A stretch of 7,499 bases of DNA from DASQTB01 sp035642095. Its GTDB lineage: Bacteria > Actinomycetota > UBA4738 > CALAEC01. The first letter of the stretch is position 1. The number at the start of each line of letters is the position of its first letter. Below, in pieces: positions 1-6,536 of the stretch. The notes under the pieces were generated by a model. The model saw only the letters and a program-made list of their open reading frames with translations, did not search any database and was not told the DNA's origin. Location of the stretch: the NCBI GenBank assembly GCA_035642095.1, contig DASQTB010000034.1, positions 1-7,499 on the forward strand. Reading direction: 5' to 3'. The position numbers and the translations under genes were made by a program.

Positions 1-1
1 C

Positions 2-940
2 GATGTCGTCCGGAGCCGGGCCGACGATCTCCGGGGTGACGCGGGGTTCGATATGGACCTGTGCGGCGACGGGCACGCTCCCCGGGCCGACCTGTACCTG
101 GGGTGCAAGGGGCTGTTGAGCGCCGAGCTGGTGGTGGAGTCGGGGCCGTGGGGCGGCCCAGCCCGGCCGCTGCACTCCAGTGAGATGGCGTGGATCGACT
201 CGCCTGTCTGGGTCCTGGTCCGGGCCCTGGAGTCGCTGGTCAACGGGGAGGACGAACCGGTGGTGGCCGGCCTGGTCGAGGCGGCCCAAGGACCGACGGC
301 GGAGGATCGAGCCCTGCTCGACGAGCTGGCGGAGGGGTTCGATCCCGACGAGCATCTGGCGGAGGTCGACGCGGCCCGGTACCGCCTGACCGGATCCCCG
401 GCGGAGCTCCTGGAGGCGCTGATCTTCCGACCCACGATCAACATCGACGGCCTGGAAGCGGGCTACACCGGCCCGGGGGGGAAGACCATCATCCCCAGCC
501 GAGCCCGAGCGGTGCTCGACGTCCGCCTGGTGCCCGACCTCGAGCCGGAGAGTGCCGCCCGGGCGATCCGGGCCCATCTGGAGCAGCGAGGGCTGGGGCA
601 GGTCGAGCTTCGGATGCTCGACTCCTACCCATGGGGGAAGTCCCGGACCGGCTCGACCGTGGAGCGTGCCATGCGCGCCTCCTACGAGCGGCTCGGTCTC
701 CGGACGAACCCCTATCCGATGGCGCCGTGGTGCGCTCCGTTCTACCTGTTCGACCGGGTCCTGGACATCCCGTGGGTCAGCGGCGGGGCGGGCCACTCCG
801 GCGGCGCCCACGGGCCCGACGAGTTCGCCACGGTCGAAGGGCTGCGCCAGCACATCATCGGCGCCGCCGAGTTCCTGGTCGCCTTCGGCGAGCTGTCGGT
901 CGCGTCCCAGGCGGCCCCGAGCGCCGGAGCGGTTCGGTGA
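2..940 (+). CDS. M20-family metallopeptidase / dipeptidase, 3' part (N-terminus outside window)
   Basis: This is a probable zinc-dependent cytoplasmic peptidase or amidohydrolase that cleaves dipeptides or N-acyl amino acids. The frame is open from base 2, leaving 312 visible residues. The ATG at base 53 is internal, because family-like sequence continues upstream of it. Visible residues about 45-170 match the M20 dimerisation (lid) domain, with the conserved lid histidine at residue 58 (LHSSEMAW) and the hallmark GPGGKTIIP at 157-165, followed by LDVRLVPD. The C-terminal catalytic domain carries HGPDEF, whose histidine at visible residue 270 is the expected last metal ligand. The style of these motifs (GYTGPGGKTIIP, RLVPD, HGPDEF) resembles the carnosinase/CNDP-like dipeptidase branch. 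The first metal ligands and catalytic glutamate lie off the left edge, so activity cannot be confirmed. The stop overlaps the start of the next gene by four bases (GTGA), which suggests coupled translation. Family assignment is firm; the substrate is unknown. Confidence 0.9.
   Translation, partial: DVVRSRADDLRGDAGFDMDLCGDGHAPRADLYLGCKGLLSAELVVESGPWGGPARPLHSSEMAWIDSPVWVLVRALESLVNGEDEPVVAGLVEAAQGPTAEDRALLDELAEGFDPDEHLAEVDAARYRLTGSPAELLEALIFRPTINIDGLEAGYTGPGGKTIIPSRARAVLDVRLVPDLEPESAARAIRAHLEQRGLGQVELRMLDSYPWGKSRTGSTVERAMRASYERLGLRTNPYPMAPWCAPFYLFDRVLDIPWVSGGAGHSGGAHGPDEFATVEGLRQHIIGAAEFLVAFGELSVASQAAPSAGAVR
926..929 (+). promoter_or_regulatory. Ribosome binding site for the creatininase-family gene
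   Basis: GGAG lies seven bases before the GTG at 937, inside the end of the M20 gene. It supports this GTG over any of the upstream in-frame codons. Confidence 0.55.
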
Positions 941-1749
941 TCACCCGACCCCACCTCTACGGCCGCCTGACCTGGCCGGAGGTCGCCGCCCTGTCGGAAC
1001 AGGATCGGGTGTGCGTGATCCCGGTGGCCACCCTGGAGGACCACGGACACCACCTCCCGATCGACGCCGACCTCCGGATCGTCGACGAGATCTGCCGAAG
1101 GGCCGGGGAGGAGATCCCCGACGACGTGCTCCTTCTCCCGGCCATCCCGCACGGGTACTCGCCGCACCACATGGACTTCCCCGGTCCGATCACCATCGGG
1201 TGGGAGACCTTCACCCGGTATCTGGTAGATGTGGGCACGTCGCTGGCCGGGCACGGGTTCCGGCGGATCCTATATCTGAACGGGCACGGGTCCAACCAGA
1301 ACCTGGTGGACATGGCGGCCCGGCTGGTGATGGTGGAACGGCCCCAGACGGTGGCCGGGTCGGCCTTCTACCTGTCCAGTCCCGAGGCCCTTCGAGCCAT
1401 CGACGAGCTCCGGGAGTCGGAGCGCGGAGGGATGGCCCACGCCTGCGAGCTGGAGACGTCGATCTATCTGGCCATCGATCCGGACGCCGTCGACATGGAC
1501 AGGGCCGTCGACGAGTCGTCCTACCCCGAGGGCCAGCACGCCTGGCTCGATTGGACGGACGGTTCCCTCAAGATCATGCCGTGGTGGTCGTCCTTCTCCC
1601 GGACCGGCGTGCAGGGCCGGCCCACCCTGGCCACGGCCGAGAAGGGAAAGGCGCTCCTCGACGCCGCGGTGACGGAATGCGTGGCCTACGTCCGCGAGAT
1701 CCTGGGGAAGCCGCTGTCCGACCGGCGGACCCCGGAAGCGCCGCGATGA
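937..1749 (+). CDS. Creatininase-family metal-dependent amidohydrolase
   Basis: This 270-residue protein is about the usual length for the creatininase family, whose members hydrolyse amide bonds in small or cyclic amides (creatinine, FAPy-type compounds) or trim peptides (MftE). The family motif LEDHGHHLPIDAD gives candidate metal ligands Glu34, His36 and Asp45, the same numbers as in Pseudomonas creatininase. NGHGSN follows, with His117, and then HACELETS with Glu171 and Glu173. True creatininase has NGHYEN, whose glutamate binds the second metal. That residue is absent here, so creatinine is probably not the substrate, and the later HACE glutamate probably completes the site as in NGHGGN-type relatives. 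The GTG start at 937 is chosen because the homology begins there, it overlaps the upstream stop as GTGA, and a GGAG at 926-929 lies seven bases upstream. The open frame continues upstream but is only a shadow of the M20 gene. No signal peptide is seen, so it is likely cytoplasmic. Confidence 0.9.
   Translation: MITRPHLYGRLTWPEVAALSEQDRVCVIPVATLEDHGHHLPIDADLRIVDEICRRAGEEIPDDVLLLPAIPHGYSPHHMDFPGPITIGWETFTRYLVDVGTSLAGHGFRRILYLNGHGSNQNLVDMAARLVMVERPQTVAGSAFYLSSPEALRAIDELRESERGGMAHACELETSIYLAIDPDAVDMDRAVDESSYPEGQHAWLDWTDGSLKIMPWWSSFSRTGVQGRPTLATAEKGKALLDAAVTECVAYVREILGKPLSDRRTPEAPR
1734..1738 (+). promoter_or_regulatory. Ribosome binding site for the S66 peptidase gene
   Basis: GGAAG lies seven bases before the ATG at 1746, inside the end of the creatininase-family gene. 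The open frame extends far upstream, so this site together with the ATGA overlap is what fixes the start. Confidence 0.5.
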
Positions 1750-2711
1750 AGGGCCGGGCACTCCCTCCGGGCGGCACGATCGGGGTCCCCGCCCCGGCCA
1801 GTCCGTGGGACGAACGCTCGGACATCGACCGCGGCGTCCGGTGGTGGGAGTCGCAGGGCTACCGGGTGAAGCTGGCCGAGGGCATCTGGGACCGGGACGA
1901 CTACGTGGCCGGCGATCCCAAGGTCCGGGCTCGGGACCTGGAGGCCATGTTCGGTGACCCCGAGGTCGACGTGGTCCAGGTCCTGGAAGGGGGGTACGGC
2001 TCCTCCCAGGTCGTCCCCCTGGTCGACCTGGACGCGATCGCCGAGCACCCCAAGGCGTTCGTCGGCTACTCGGACATCACCGCGCTTCACGTGGCCATCG
2101 GGCAGCGGACCGGCCTGGTGACCTTGTACGGTCCCGGCCTGGCCGGGGTGGCCGCCAAGGAGACCACGGACTTCACCCGGGAACGGCTCCTTCGGGCCCT
2201 GACGGACCCCTCGCCGGTCGGGCTGATCCCGGCTCGGCCGGACGATACGTACGTCGGGTCGCTGGGTGGGGGGACGGCGACCGCCCGGCTGGTGGGCGGC
2301 TGCCTGTGGCTGCTCCGGGAGACCCTGGCCACACCGTGGGAGCTCGACCTGGCCGGAAAGATCCTGTTCTTCGAGGATCTGCACTCGCCGCCGTTCTACG
2401 TCGACGCCACGCTGCAGCAGCTCACCAACGCCGGGAAGCTGCAAGACGTGGCGGCCGTGGTGATCGGAGAGATGTTCGAGTGCGAGGACTGGCGGTTCCC
2501 TTCGCCGTGGACCCGGGGCCGCTCGATGGAGGACGTCTTCGAGTACCACCTGGCGCCGCTGGGCGTGCCGGTCCTCTTCAACCTGCCACTCGGCCACGGG
2601 AAGCACCTGTGCACGGTCCCGCTCGGCGTCACCGCCACGGTCGACGCCGACGCACGCACGCTGACGATCGACGAGCCGGCCCTGAAGCCGGCGGAGGGGG
2701 GGAACGACTGA
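1746..2711 (+). CDS. S66-family serine peptidase (LD-carboxypeptidase / MccF-like)
   Basis: This 321-residue protein has the normal length and order of motifs for family S66. Known members are LdcA, which removes the terminal D-alanine from murein tetrapeptides, and MccF, which cleaves microcin C-type aminoacyl conjugates. Seen here: an N-terminal PPGGTIGVPAPASP segment (about 7-20), LEGGYGSSQVVPLVD (80-94) forming the expected oxyanion region, VGYSDITALH (106-115) with probable nucleophile Ser109, the GGCLWLL element (184-190), LFFED with probable catalytic Glu210, and LPLGHGKHLCTVPLG with probable catalytic His284. The triad is therefore intact. Just after Glu210 the common LdcA pattern EDxGE is replaced by EDLHSPPFYVD, so substrate choice may differ from murein LD-carboxypeptidase. 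There is no signal peptide, implying a cytoplasmic location. The ATG overlaps the upstream stop as ATGA, and the stop shares one base with the next start. Family is confident; the substrate is open. Confidence 0.93.
   Translation: MKGRALPPGGTIGVPAPASPWDERSDIDRGVRWWESQGYRVKLAEGIWDRDDYVAGDPKVRARDLEAMFGDPEVDVVQVLEGGYGSSQVVPLVDLDAIAEHPKAFVGYSDITALHVAIGQRTGLVTLYGPGLAGVAAKETTDFTRERLLRALTDPSPVGLIPARPDDTYVGSLGGGTATARLVGGCLWLLRETLATPWELDLAGKILFFEDLHSPPFYVDATLQQLTNAGKLQDVAAVVIGEMFECEDWRFPSPWTRGRSMEDVFEYHLAPLGVPVLFNLPLGHGKHLCTVPLGVTATVDADARTLTIDEPALKPAEGGND
2693..2697 (+). promoter_or_regulatory. Ribosome binding site for the solute-binding protein gene
   Basis: GGAGG, followed by a run of G to 2702, precedes the ATG at 2711. 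The spacing is 13 bases from GGAGG but shorter from the end of the G run. It is the strongest Shine-Dalgarno match in the window, in keeping with the high expression usually needed for a binding protein. Confidence 0.6.
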
Positions 2712-4552
2712 TGGCTCGACGTCTCTCGGCAATGGTCGCCGCCACGCTCCTGTTCGCTGGATTGACGCTGATTTCGGCGTCGGCCCAGACGCCGACCCCG
2801 TCGCCGACGGACGACAAGGTGGTGTTCGTCTACGGCGACACGTCCGAACCCAGCTCGCTGAACCCGTTCAAGGGGTACCTGGCTACGGACTTCTACTTCT
2901 GGGCGTGGGGGTACCACCTCCCGACCACGTTCGGCGTGGAGGACCTCGGCGCAGTGCCGGACCTGGTCACCGACGTGGAGACCAGTGAGGACGGGCAGAC
3001 CTTCACGTACACGATCCGGGACGGCGTGCGATGGTCGGACGGGGAGCCGGTGTCCGCCCAGGACGTCGAATTCACCCTGAACCTGTACAAGGAGAAGCAC
3101 GCGTACCTGCCCCAGAATTATCTCCGCCTGGTCGACAGCATCGAGGCCCCCGACGACTCAACCGTGGTGCTCCATACCACTCAGCCCACCAGCCTGTATG
3201 CGGGCGGCGTACCGTACATGTACACGTACATCCTCCCCGAGCACGTGTGGAGCCAGTACGCCGACGCTCCCCGCGACTACGAGAATCTCCCGATGGTTGG
3301 GAGCGGGCCGTTCGTGGTCACCGAGTACGAACGGGGCCAGTTCGTCCGCATGGAGCGGAACCCCCACTGGAGCGGGCCCGAGCCACACATGGACGAGATC
3401 ATCTACCGGATCTTCAAGAATGAGGACGCCGAGGCGGAGGCCCTCCGGTCCGGCGAGATCGACTTCGCATACTTCGACTCGGCGAACGTCTACAACTCCA
3501 TCAAGGACGAGCCCAACATCGGCACACACGTCGGGACGATCCCGTCCTTCGATGAGATCGGGATGAACACGGGCTCGGCGTACCAGGAGCCGGCTCCCGG
3601 GTTCGAGCCGCACGGCGACGGCCATCCCGCCCTCACCGATCCGGTGGTCCGCCGGGCCATCCGCATGGCCGTCGACAGCGAGGAGATCACCGACCGCATC
3701 CACCTCGGCTACGCGCTTCCCGGAACGAGCATCATCCCTCCCGTGTCGATCGAGGGGGCCCGGTGGGAGCCGTCGGACGAGGAGCGGATCGCCTTCGATC
3801 CCGAGGGTGCCACCCAGCTGCTGGAGGAGGCGGGCTACGTCGACACGGACGGCGACGGTATCCGGGAGATGTCCCGGGACTCGCTGGAGCCGGGACGCCC
3901 CCTCGAGTTCCGGTACTACACCCAGACCAACGACCAGAACACGATCAAAACCGCGCCGTTCGTCAGGTCGTGGCTTGAGGACATCGGCATCGGCGTCGAT
4001 GTCACCGCGATGAGCAGCGGGCGGCTCGGCGACGAGCTCGTCGCCGGGACGTACGACCTGTTCCACTGGGGATGGATCCCGGACCCCGATCCAGACTCGA
4101 TCCTGTCCTACTTCCAGTGCGAGGAGCGGCCTCCGGATGAAAACACCTACGGAAACAACGACGCCTACTACTGCAACCCCGAGTACGACCGGATGTACGC
4201 CGAGCAGCGATCAACGCTCGACACGCAGGAACGACTGAGCATCATCCACGAGATGCAGCGCTTGTTCTACGAGGATTCTCCGTACGTCGTCCTGTGGTAC
4301 TCGCCGATCTACCAGGCCTACCGGACCGACCGGTTCACGGGGTTCCAGCCCCAGCCCGCCCCCCAGGGCGATCTGCTCACCGGGTACAGTCGCGACGCCG
4401 CGCTGACGATCCGTCCGGCGGGCCAGGGGACAGCCGCTCGAGAGACCCGGGGCATCCCGGCCGGAGTGTGGATCGGCGCTGTCGCGGGCGTCGTGGTCCT
4501 GGTGCTGCTGGTCCTTTTGCTTCGCCGCCGAAGCGCGGAGGAGCGCGCGTAG
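2711..4552 (+). CDS. ABC transporter solute-binding protein, SBP_bac_5 (DppA/OppA) family, with C-terminal membrane anchor
   Basis: This 613-residue extracellular receptor captures a peptide-like solute and hands it to the DppB/DppC-type permeases encoded next. Residues 1-25 form a Sec signal peptide: Arg3-Arg4, then a hydrophobic core, ending ASA|Q for signal peptidase I. There is no lipobox cysteine. Family motifs are FTYTIRDGVRWSDGEP (98-113) with QDVEFTL after it, VGSGPFVVTEYERG (from 196), and WGWIPDPDPDS in the C-terminal lobe. D378-T-D-G-D-G-I-R-E386 is a DxDxDGxxxE loop of the calcium-binding kind, common in this family. Cys470 and Cys488 could form a disulfide. After the lobe, a linker leads to a single hydrophobic helix (about 585-604) followed by RRR, which should leave the protein anchored with its C-terminus in the cytoplasm. 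This replaces the usual lipid anchor. The start is at TGATG, where the preceding stop and this ATG share one base. Ligand identity cannot be inferred. Confidence 0.95.
   Translation: MARRLSAMVAATLLFAGLTLISASAQTPTPSPTDDKVVFVYGDTSEPSSLNPFKGYLATDFYFWAWGYHLPTTFGVEDLGAVPDLVTDVETSEDGQTFTYTIRDGVRWSDGEPVSAQDVEFTLNLYKEKHAYLPQNYLRLVDSIEAPDDSTVVLHTTQPTSLYAGGVPYMYTYILPEHVWSQYADAPRDYENLPMVGSGPFVVTEYERGQFVRMERNPHWSGPEPHMDEIIYRIFKNEDAEAEALRSGEIDFAYFDSANVYNSIKDEPNIGTHVGTIPSFDEIGMNTGSAYQEPAPGFEPHGDGHPALTDPVVRRAIRMAVDSEEITDRIHLGYALPGTSIIPPVSIEGARWEPSDEERIAFDPEGATQLLEEAGYVDTDGDGIREMSRDSLEPGRPLEFRYYTQTNDQNTIKTAPFVRSWLEDIGIGVDVTAMSSGRLGDELVAGTYDLFHWGWIPDPDPDSILSYFQCEERPPDENTYGNNDAYYCNPEYDRMYAEQRSTLDTQERLSIIHEMQRLFYEDSPYVVLWYSPIYQAYRTDRFTGFQPQPAPQGDLLTGYSRDAALTIRPAGQGTAARETRGIPAGVWIGAVAGVVVLVLLVLLLRRRSAEERA
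4519..4534 (+). other. Small inverted repeat / possible RNA hairpin at the end of the binding-protein gene
   Basis: GCTTCG and CGAAGC form a perfect six-base-pair stem around a four-base CCGC loop, about 16 bases before the TAG stop. No U-run follows, so it is not a standard terminator. It could act as a 3' stabiliser of the binding-protein part of the message, but in GC-rich coding DNA such a stem may be chance. Confidence 0.25.
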
Positions 4553-4576
4553 GGGCCTGATCGACGGCGAAGAACA

Positions 4577-5563
4577 GTGGAGGCGCGCCGGTACGTCCTC
4601 GGCAAGGTCGGACAGGCGCTGCTCACGCTGGCCTTCGTGCTCACCTTCAACTTCTTCCTGTTCCGGGTCATGCCGGGCGACCCCGCCACGCTGCTGCTCC
4701 GCGGGACGTCGGCCCTCAACCGCCAGACCATCGCCCAGCTTGAGCGCGAGCTGGGCCTGGACCAGCCACTGCCCCAGCAGTTCGTCACGTACGTGACGAA
4801 CACGTTGACAGGACAGTTCGGAGTCTCGCTGGCCAGCGGGGCCCCCGTCACGGAAACGGTGAGCGACCGCATCTGGCCGACGGTCCTGCTCGTCGGCACG
4901 GCCACGGTCGCGTCCGCGGCGGTGGGCCTGCTGATCGGAATCTACGCCGGATGGCGGCGGGGGAGCGCCTTCGACCTGGGCTCGACGGGGTTCACCCTGG
5001 TGGCCTACTCGATGCCGGAGTTCTGGTTCGGGATCCTGGTGTTGATGGCCCTGGCCGGGGGGGTCGGGTTCTTTCCGGCGCTCTTCCCCACGGGCGGCTA
5101 CGAGACGGCCGGCGCCGGACTGACCGGGTTGGACCATGCGGTCGATGTCCTGAACCACCTGGCCCTACCGTTCTTCACTCTCACGGTGGCCTACCTGGGC
5201 GAGTACGCGCTGATCATGCGGTCGTCGATCCTCGACGTGATGGGAGAGGACTTCGTCACCACGGCCCGGGCCAAGGGATTGCGCGAGAAGCAGGTGCTGT
5301 GGCGCCACACCGTCCCCAATGCGCTGCTCCCCACCATCACGCTGACCTTCCTCAGCCTCGGCTTCGTGTTCGCCGGCACGATCACGGTCGAGTACGTGTT
5401 CTCCTGGCCCGGGCTCGGCTTGCTCACCGTGGAGGCGATCGACAACAAGGACTTCCCCGTCCTCCAGGCGGTGTTCCTCCTCTTCAGCGCGACGGTGATC
5501 GTGTTCAACCTCATCGCGGACCTGCTCTACGCGTACCTCGATCCTCGGGTGCGGGCGGCCTGA
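4577..5563 (+). CDS. Peptide-type ABC transporter permease, DppB/OppB family
   Basis: This 328-residue inner-membrane subunit is one half of the import channel, and its length is normal for DppB. A first transmembrane helix at about 13-31 is followed by RVMPGDPA, the typical DppB landmark, then an extracellular segment with LERELGLDQPLPQQF, and then a hydrophobic core of several helices from about residue 90. The cytoplasmic EAA loop that docks onto the ATPase is clear at about 224-246 (EDFVTTARAKGL, then LWRHTVPNALLP). EYVFSWPGLG and the C-terminal LLYAYLDPRVR complete the family pattern. The start is GTG at 4577, the only plausible start codon between the upstream TAG (4550-4552, same frame) and the first helix. 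Its Shine-Dalgarno match is poor (only GCGAAGA-like), so translation may depend on ribosomes finishing the binding-protein gene. It pairs with the DppC-type gene one base downstream. Confidence 0.95.
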   Translation: MEARRYVLGKVGQALLTLAFVLTFNFFLFRVMPGDPATLLLRGTSALNRQTIAQLERELGLDQPLPQQFVTYVTNTLTGQFGVSLASGAPVTETVSDRIWPTVLLVGTATVASAAVGLLIGIYAGWRRGSAFDLGSTGFTLVAYSMPEFWFGILVLMALAGGVGFFPALFPTGGYETAGAGLTGLDHAVDVLNHLALPFFTLTVAYLGEYALIMRSSILDVMGEDFVTTARAKGLREKQVLWRHTVPNALLPTITLTFLSLGFVFAGTITVEYVFSWPGLGLLTVEAIDNKDFPVLQAVFLLFSATVIVFNLIADLLYAYLDPRVRAA

Positions 5564-5564
5564 C

Positions 5565-6536
5565 ATGGACCGCCCGCTCCTCCAACCGGCCCGGGGCACC
5601 GCCCAGGTCGAGACCGGCGTTCTCTCCCCGCCGGAGGAGCCGCCCGACGATCCCCGGAAGATCGCCTGGGCCAGGCGGCGCCGCGCCATAGCCGGGGTGT
5701 GGCAGCGTTACCGCCGCAACGCCGTGGGGATGGTGGGCCTGGTCATCCTGGCCGTGTTCGTGCTGGTGGCCCTGCTGGCGCCGGTGATCGCCGGGCGGGA
5801 GCAGCTCGACCCGACCTGCCCGTGCGCGGGATCGCCGCTTCAGGCGCCAACCGCGGAATTCCCCTTCGGCACCGACGACCTCGGACGATCCGTCTTTGCC
5901 CTGACGGTGTGGGGCTCGCGGATCTCGCTGATGGTAGGGATGTTCGCAACGGTGATCTCCATCCTCATCGGCTCGGTGGTTGGGATCGTGGCCGGCTACT
6001 ACGGGCGGTGGACCGAGACCGTGCTGATGCGGCTCACCGACTGGTTCCTGGTGATCCCGTTCCTGCCGCTGGCCATAGTCCTCGCCTCGCTATTGAGCCC
6101 CTCGCTCCTGGTCATCGTGTTCGTGATCGGGATCACCTCGTGGCCGAGCACGGCCCGGATCGTCCGTGCCCAGGTGCTGTCGGTGAAGACCCGGCCGTAC
6201 GTGGAGCGGGCCAGAGCCCTGGGCGCGTCGAACTGGCATCTCACCACCCGACACATCCTGCCCAACGTGGGCCCGATCATTTTCGCCAACACCGTCCTGC
6301 TGGTGGCTATCGCCATCCTGTCGGAGACCACGCTCTCCTTCCTGGGCCTGGGGGATCCGCTGTCGATCTCGTGGGGGACCATCCTCGAGGCGGCGTTCAA
6401 CGCGGGGGCGGCCACCTCGGGCAACTGGTGGTGGCTCGTGCCGCCTGGGGTGGCCATCGTTCTGGTGGTCCTGGCCTTCACCATGTGCGGCTACGCGCTG
6501 GACGAGATCCTCAATCCCAGGCTGCGTCGGCGATGA
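5565..6536 (+). CDS. Peptide-type ABC transporter permease, DppC/OppC family
   Basis: This 323-residue inner-membrane subunit forms the second half of the channel. A polar, proline- and arginine-rich cytoplasmic N-terminus of about 50 residues leads into the OppC_N-type signature RRNAVGMVGLVIL and the first helix (about 54-76). The extracellular loop holds Cys85-Pro-Cys87 and then FGTDDLGRSVF (101-111), a DppC hallmark. The EAA loop is at about 213-234 (VERARALGASNWHLTTRHIL). LSETTLSFLGLGDP and ISWGTILEAAF follow, also typical, and the protein ends in a cytoplasmic ILNPRLRRR tail. The ATG at 5565 comes one base after the DppB-type stop with only a weak purine stretch upstream, so coupled translation is likely. 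The stop overlaps the next gene as ATGA. Family assignment is firm; the CxC pair is the only feature I find unusual. Confidence 0.95.
   Translation: MDRPLLQPARGTAQVETGVLSPPEEPPDDPRKIAWARRRRAIAGVWQRYRRNAVGMVGLVILAVFVLVALLAPVIAGREQLDPTCPCAGSPLQAPTAEFPFGTDDLGRSVFALTVWGSRISLMVGMFATVISILIGSVVGIVAGYYGRWTETVLMRLTDWFLVIPFLPLAIVLASLLSPSLLVIVFVIGITSWPSTARIVRAQVLSVKTRPYVERARALGASNWHLTTRHILPNVGPIIFANTVLLVAIAILSETTLSFLGLGDPLSISWGTILEAAFNAGAATSGNWWWLVPPGVAIVLVVLAFTMCGYALDEILNPRLRRR

Noticed and set aside
190..936. Upstream in-frame extension of the creatininase-family ORF
   Set aside because: The translation is low-complexity Gly/Arg/Pro text typical of a shifted frame in GC-rich DNA and overlaps the real M20 coding sequence; homology begins at 937.
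552..1745. Upstream in-frame extension of the S66 peptidase ORF
   Set aside because: It shadows the M20 and creatininase-family genes in another frame; S66 homology begins at the ATG at 1746.
2306..2710. Upstream in-frame extension of the binding-protein ORF
   Set aside because: It shadows the S66 gene; the signal peptide begins exactly at 2711.
1686..2732. Long reverse-strand ORF (348 codons)
   Set aside because: It lies antisense to the well-supported S66 gene, with no recognisable domain and a biased Arg/Gly/Pro/Val/Asp composition; open antisense frames are expected at this GC content.
3158..4066. Long reverse-strand ORF (302 codons)
   Set aside because: It is antisense to the binding-protein gene, and its translation looks like shadow coding with no known motif.
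4553..4576. Possible promoter or terminator in the only intergenic gap
   Set aside because: At 24 bases it is too short for a promoter, and there is no hairpin with a U-run.
5057..5063. Seven-G runs (also at 475-481 and 2696-2702) as possible frameshift or phase-variation sites
   Set aside because: The two runs inside genes (475-481 and 5057-5063) keep the reading frame intact on both sides and that at 2696-2702 sits in a ribosome binding region; runs of this length are common in GC-rich genomes.
4211..5158. Long reverse-strand ORF (315 codons)
   Set aside because: It is antisense across the end of the binding-protein gene and the permease gene; Gln/Arg/Glu-rich composition with no domain.
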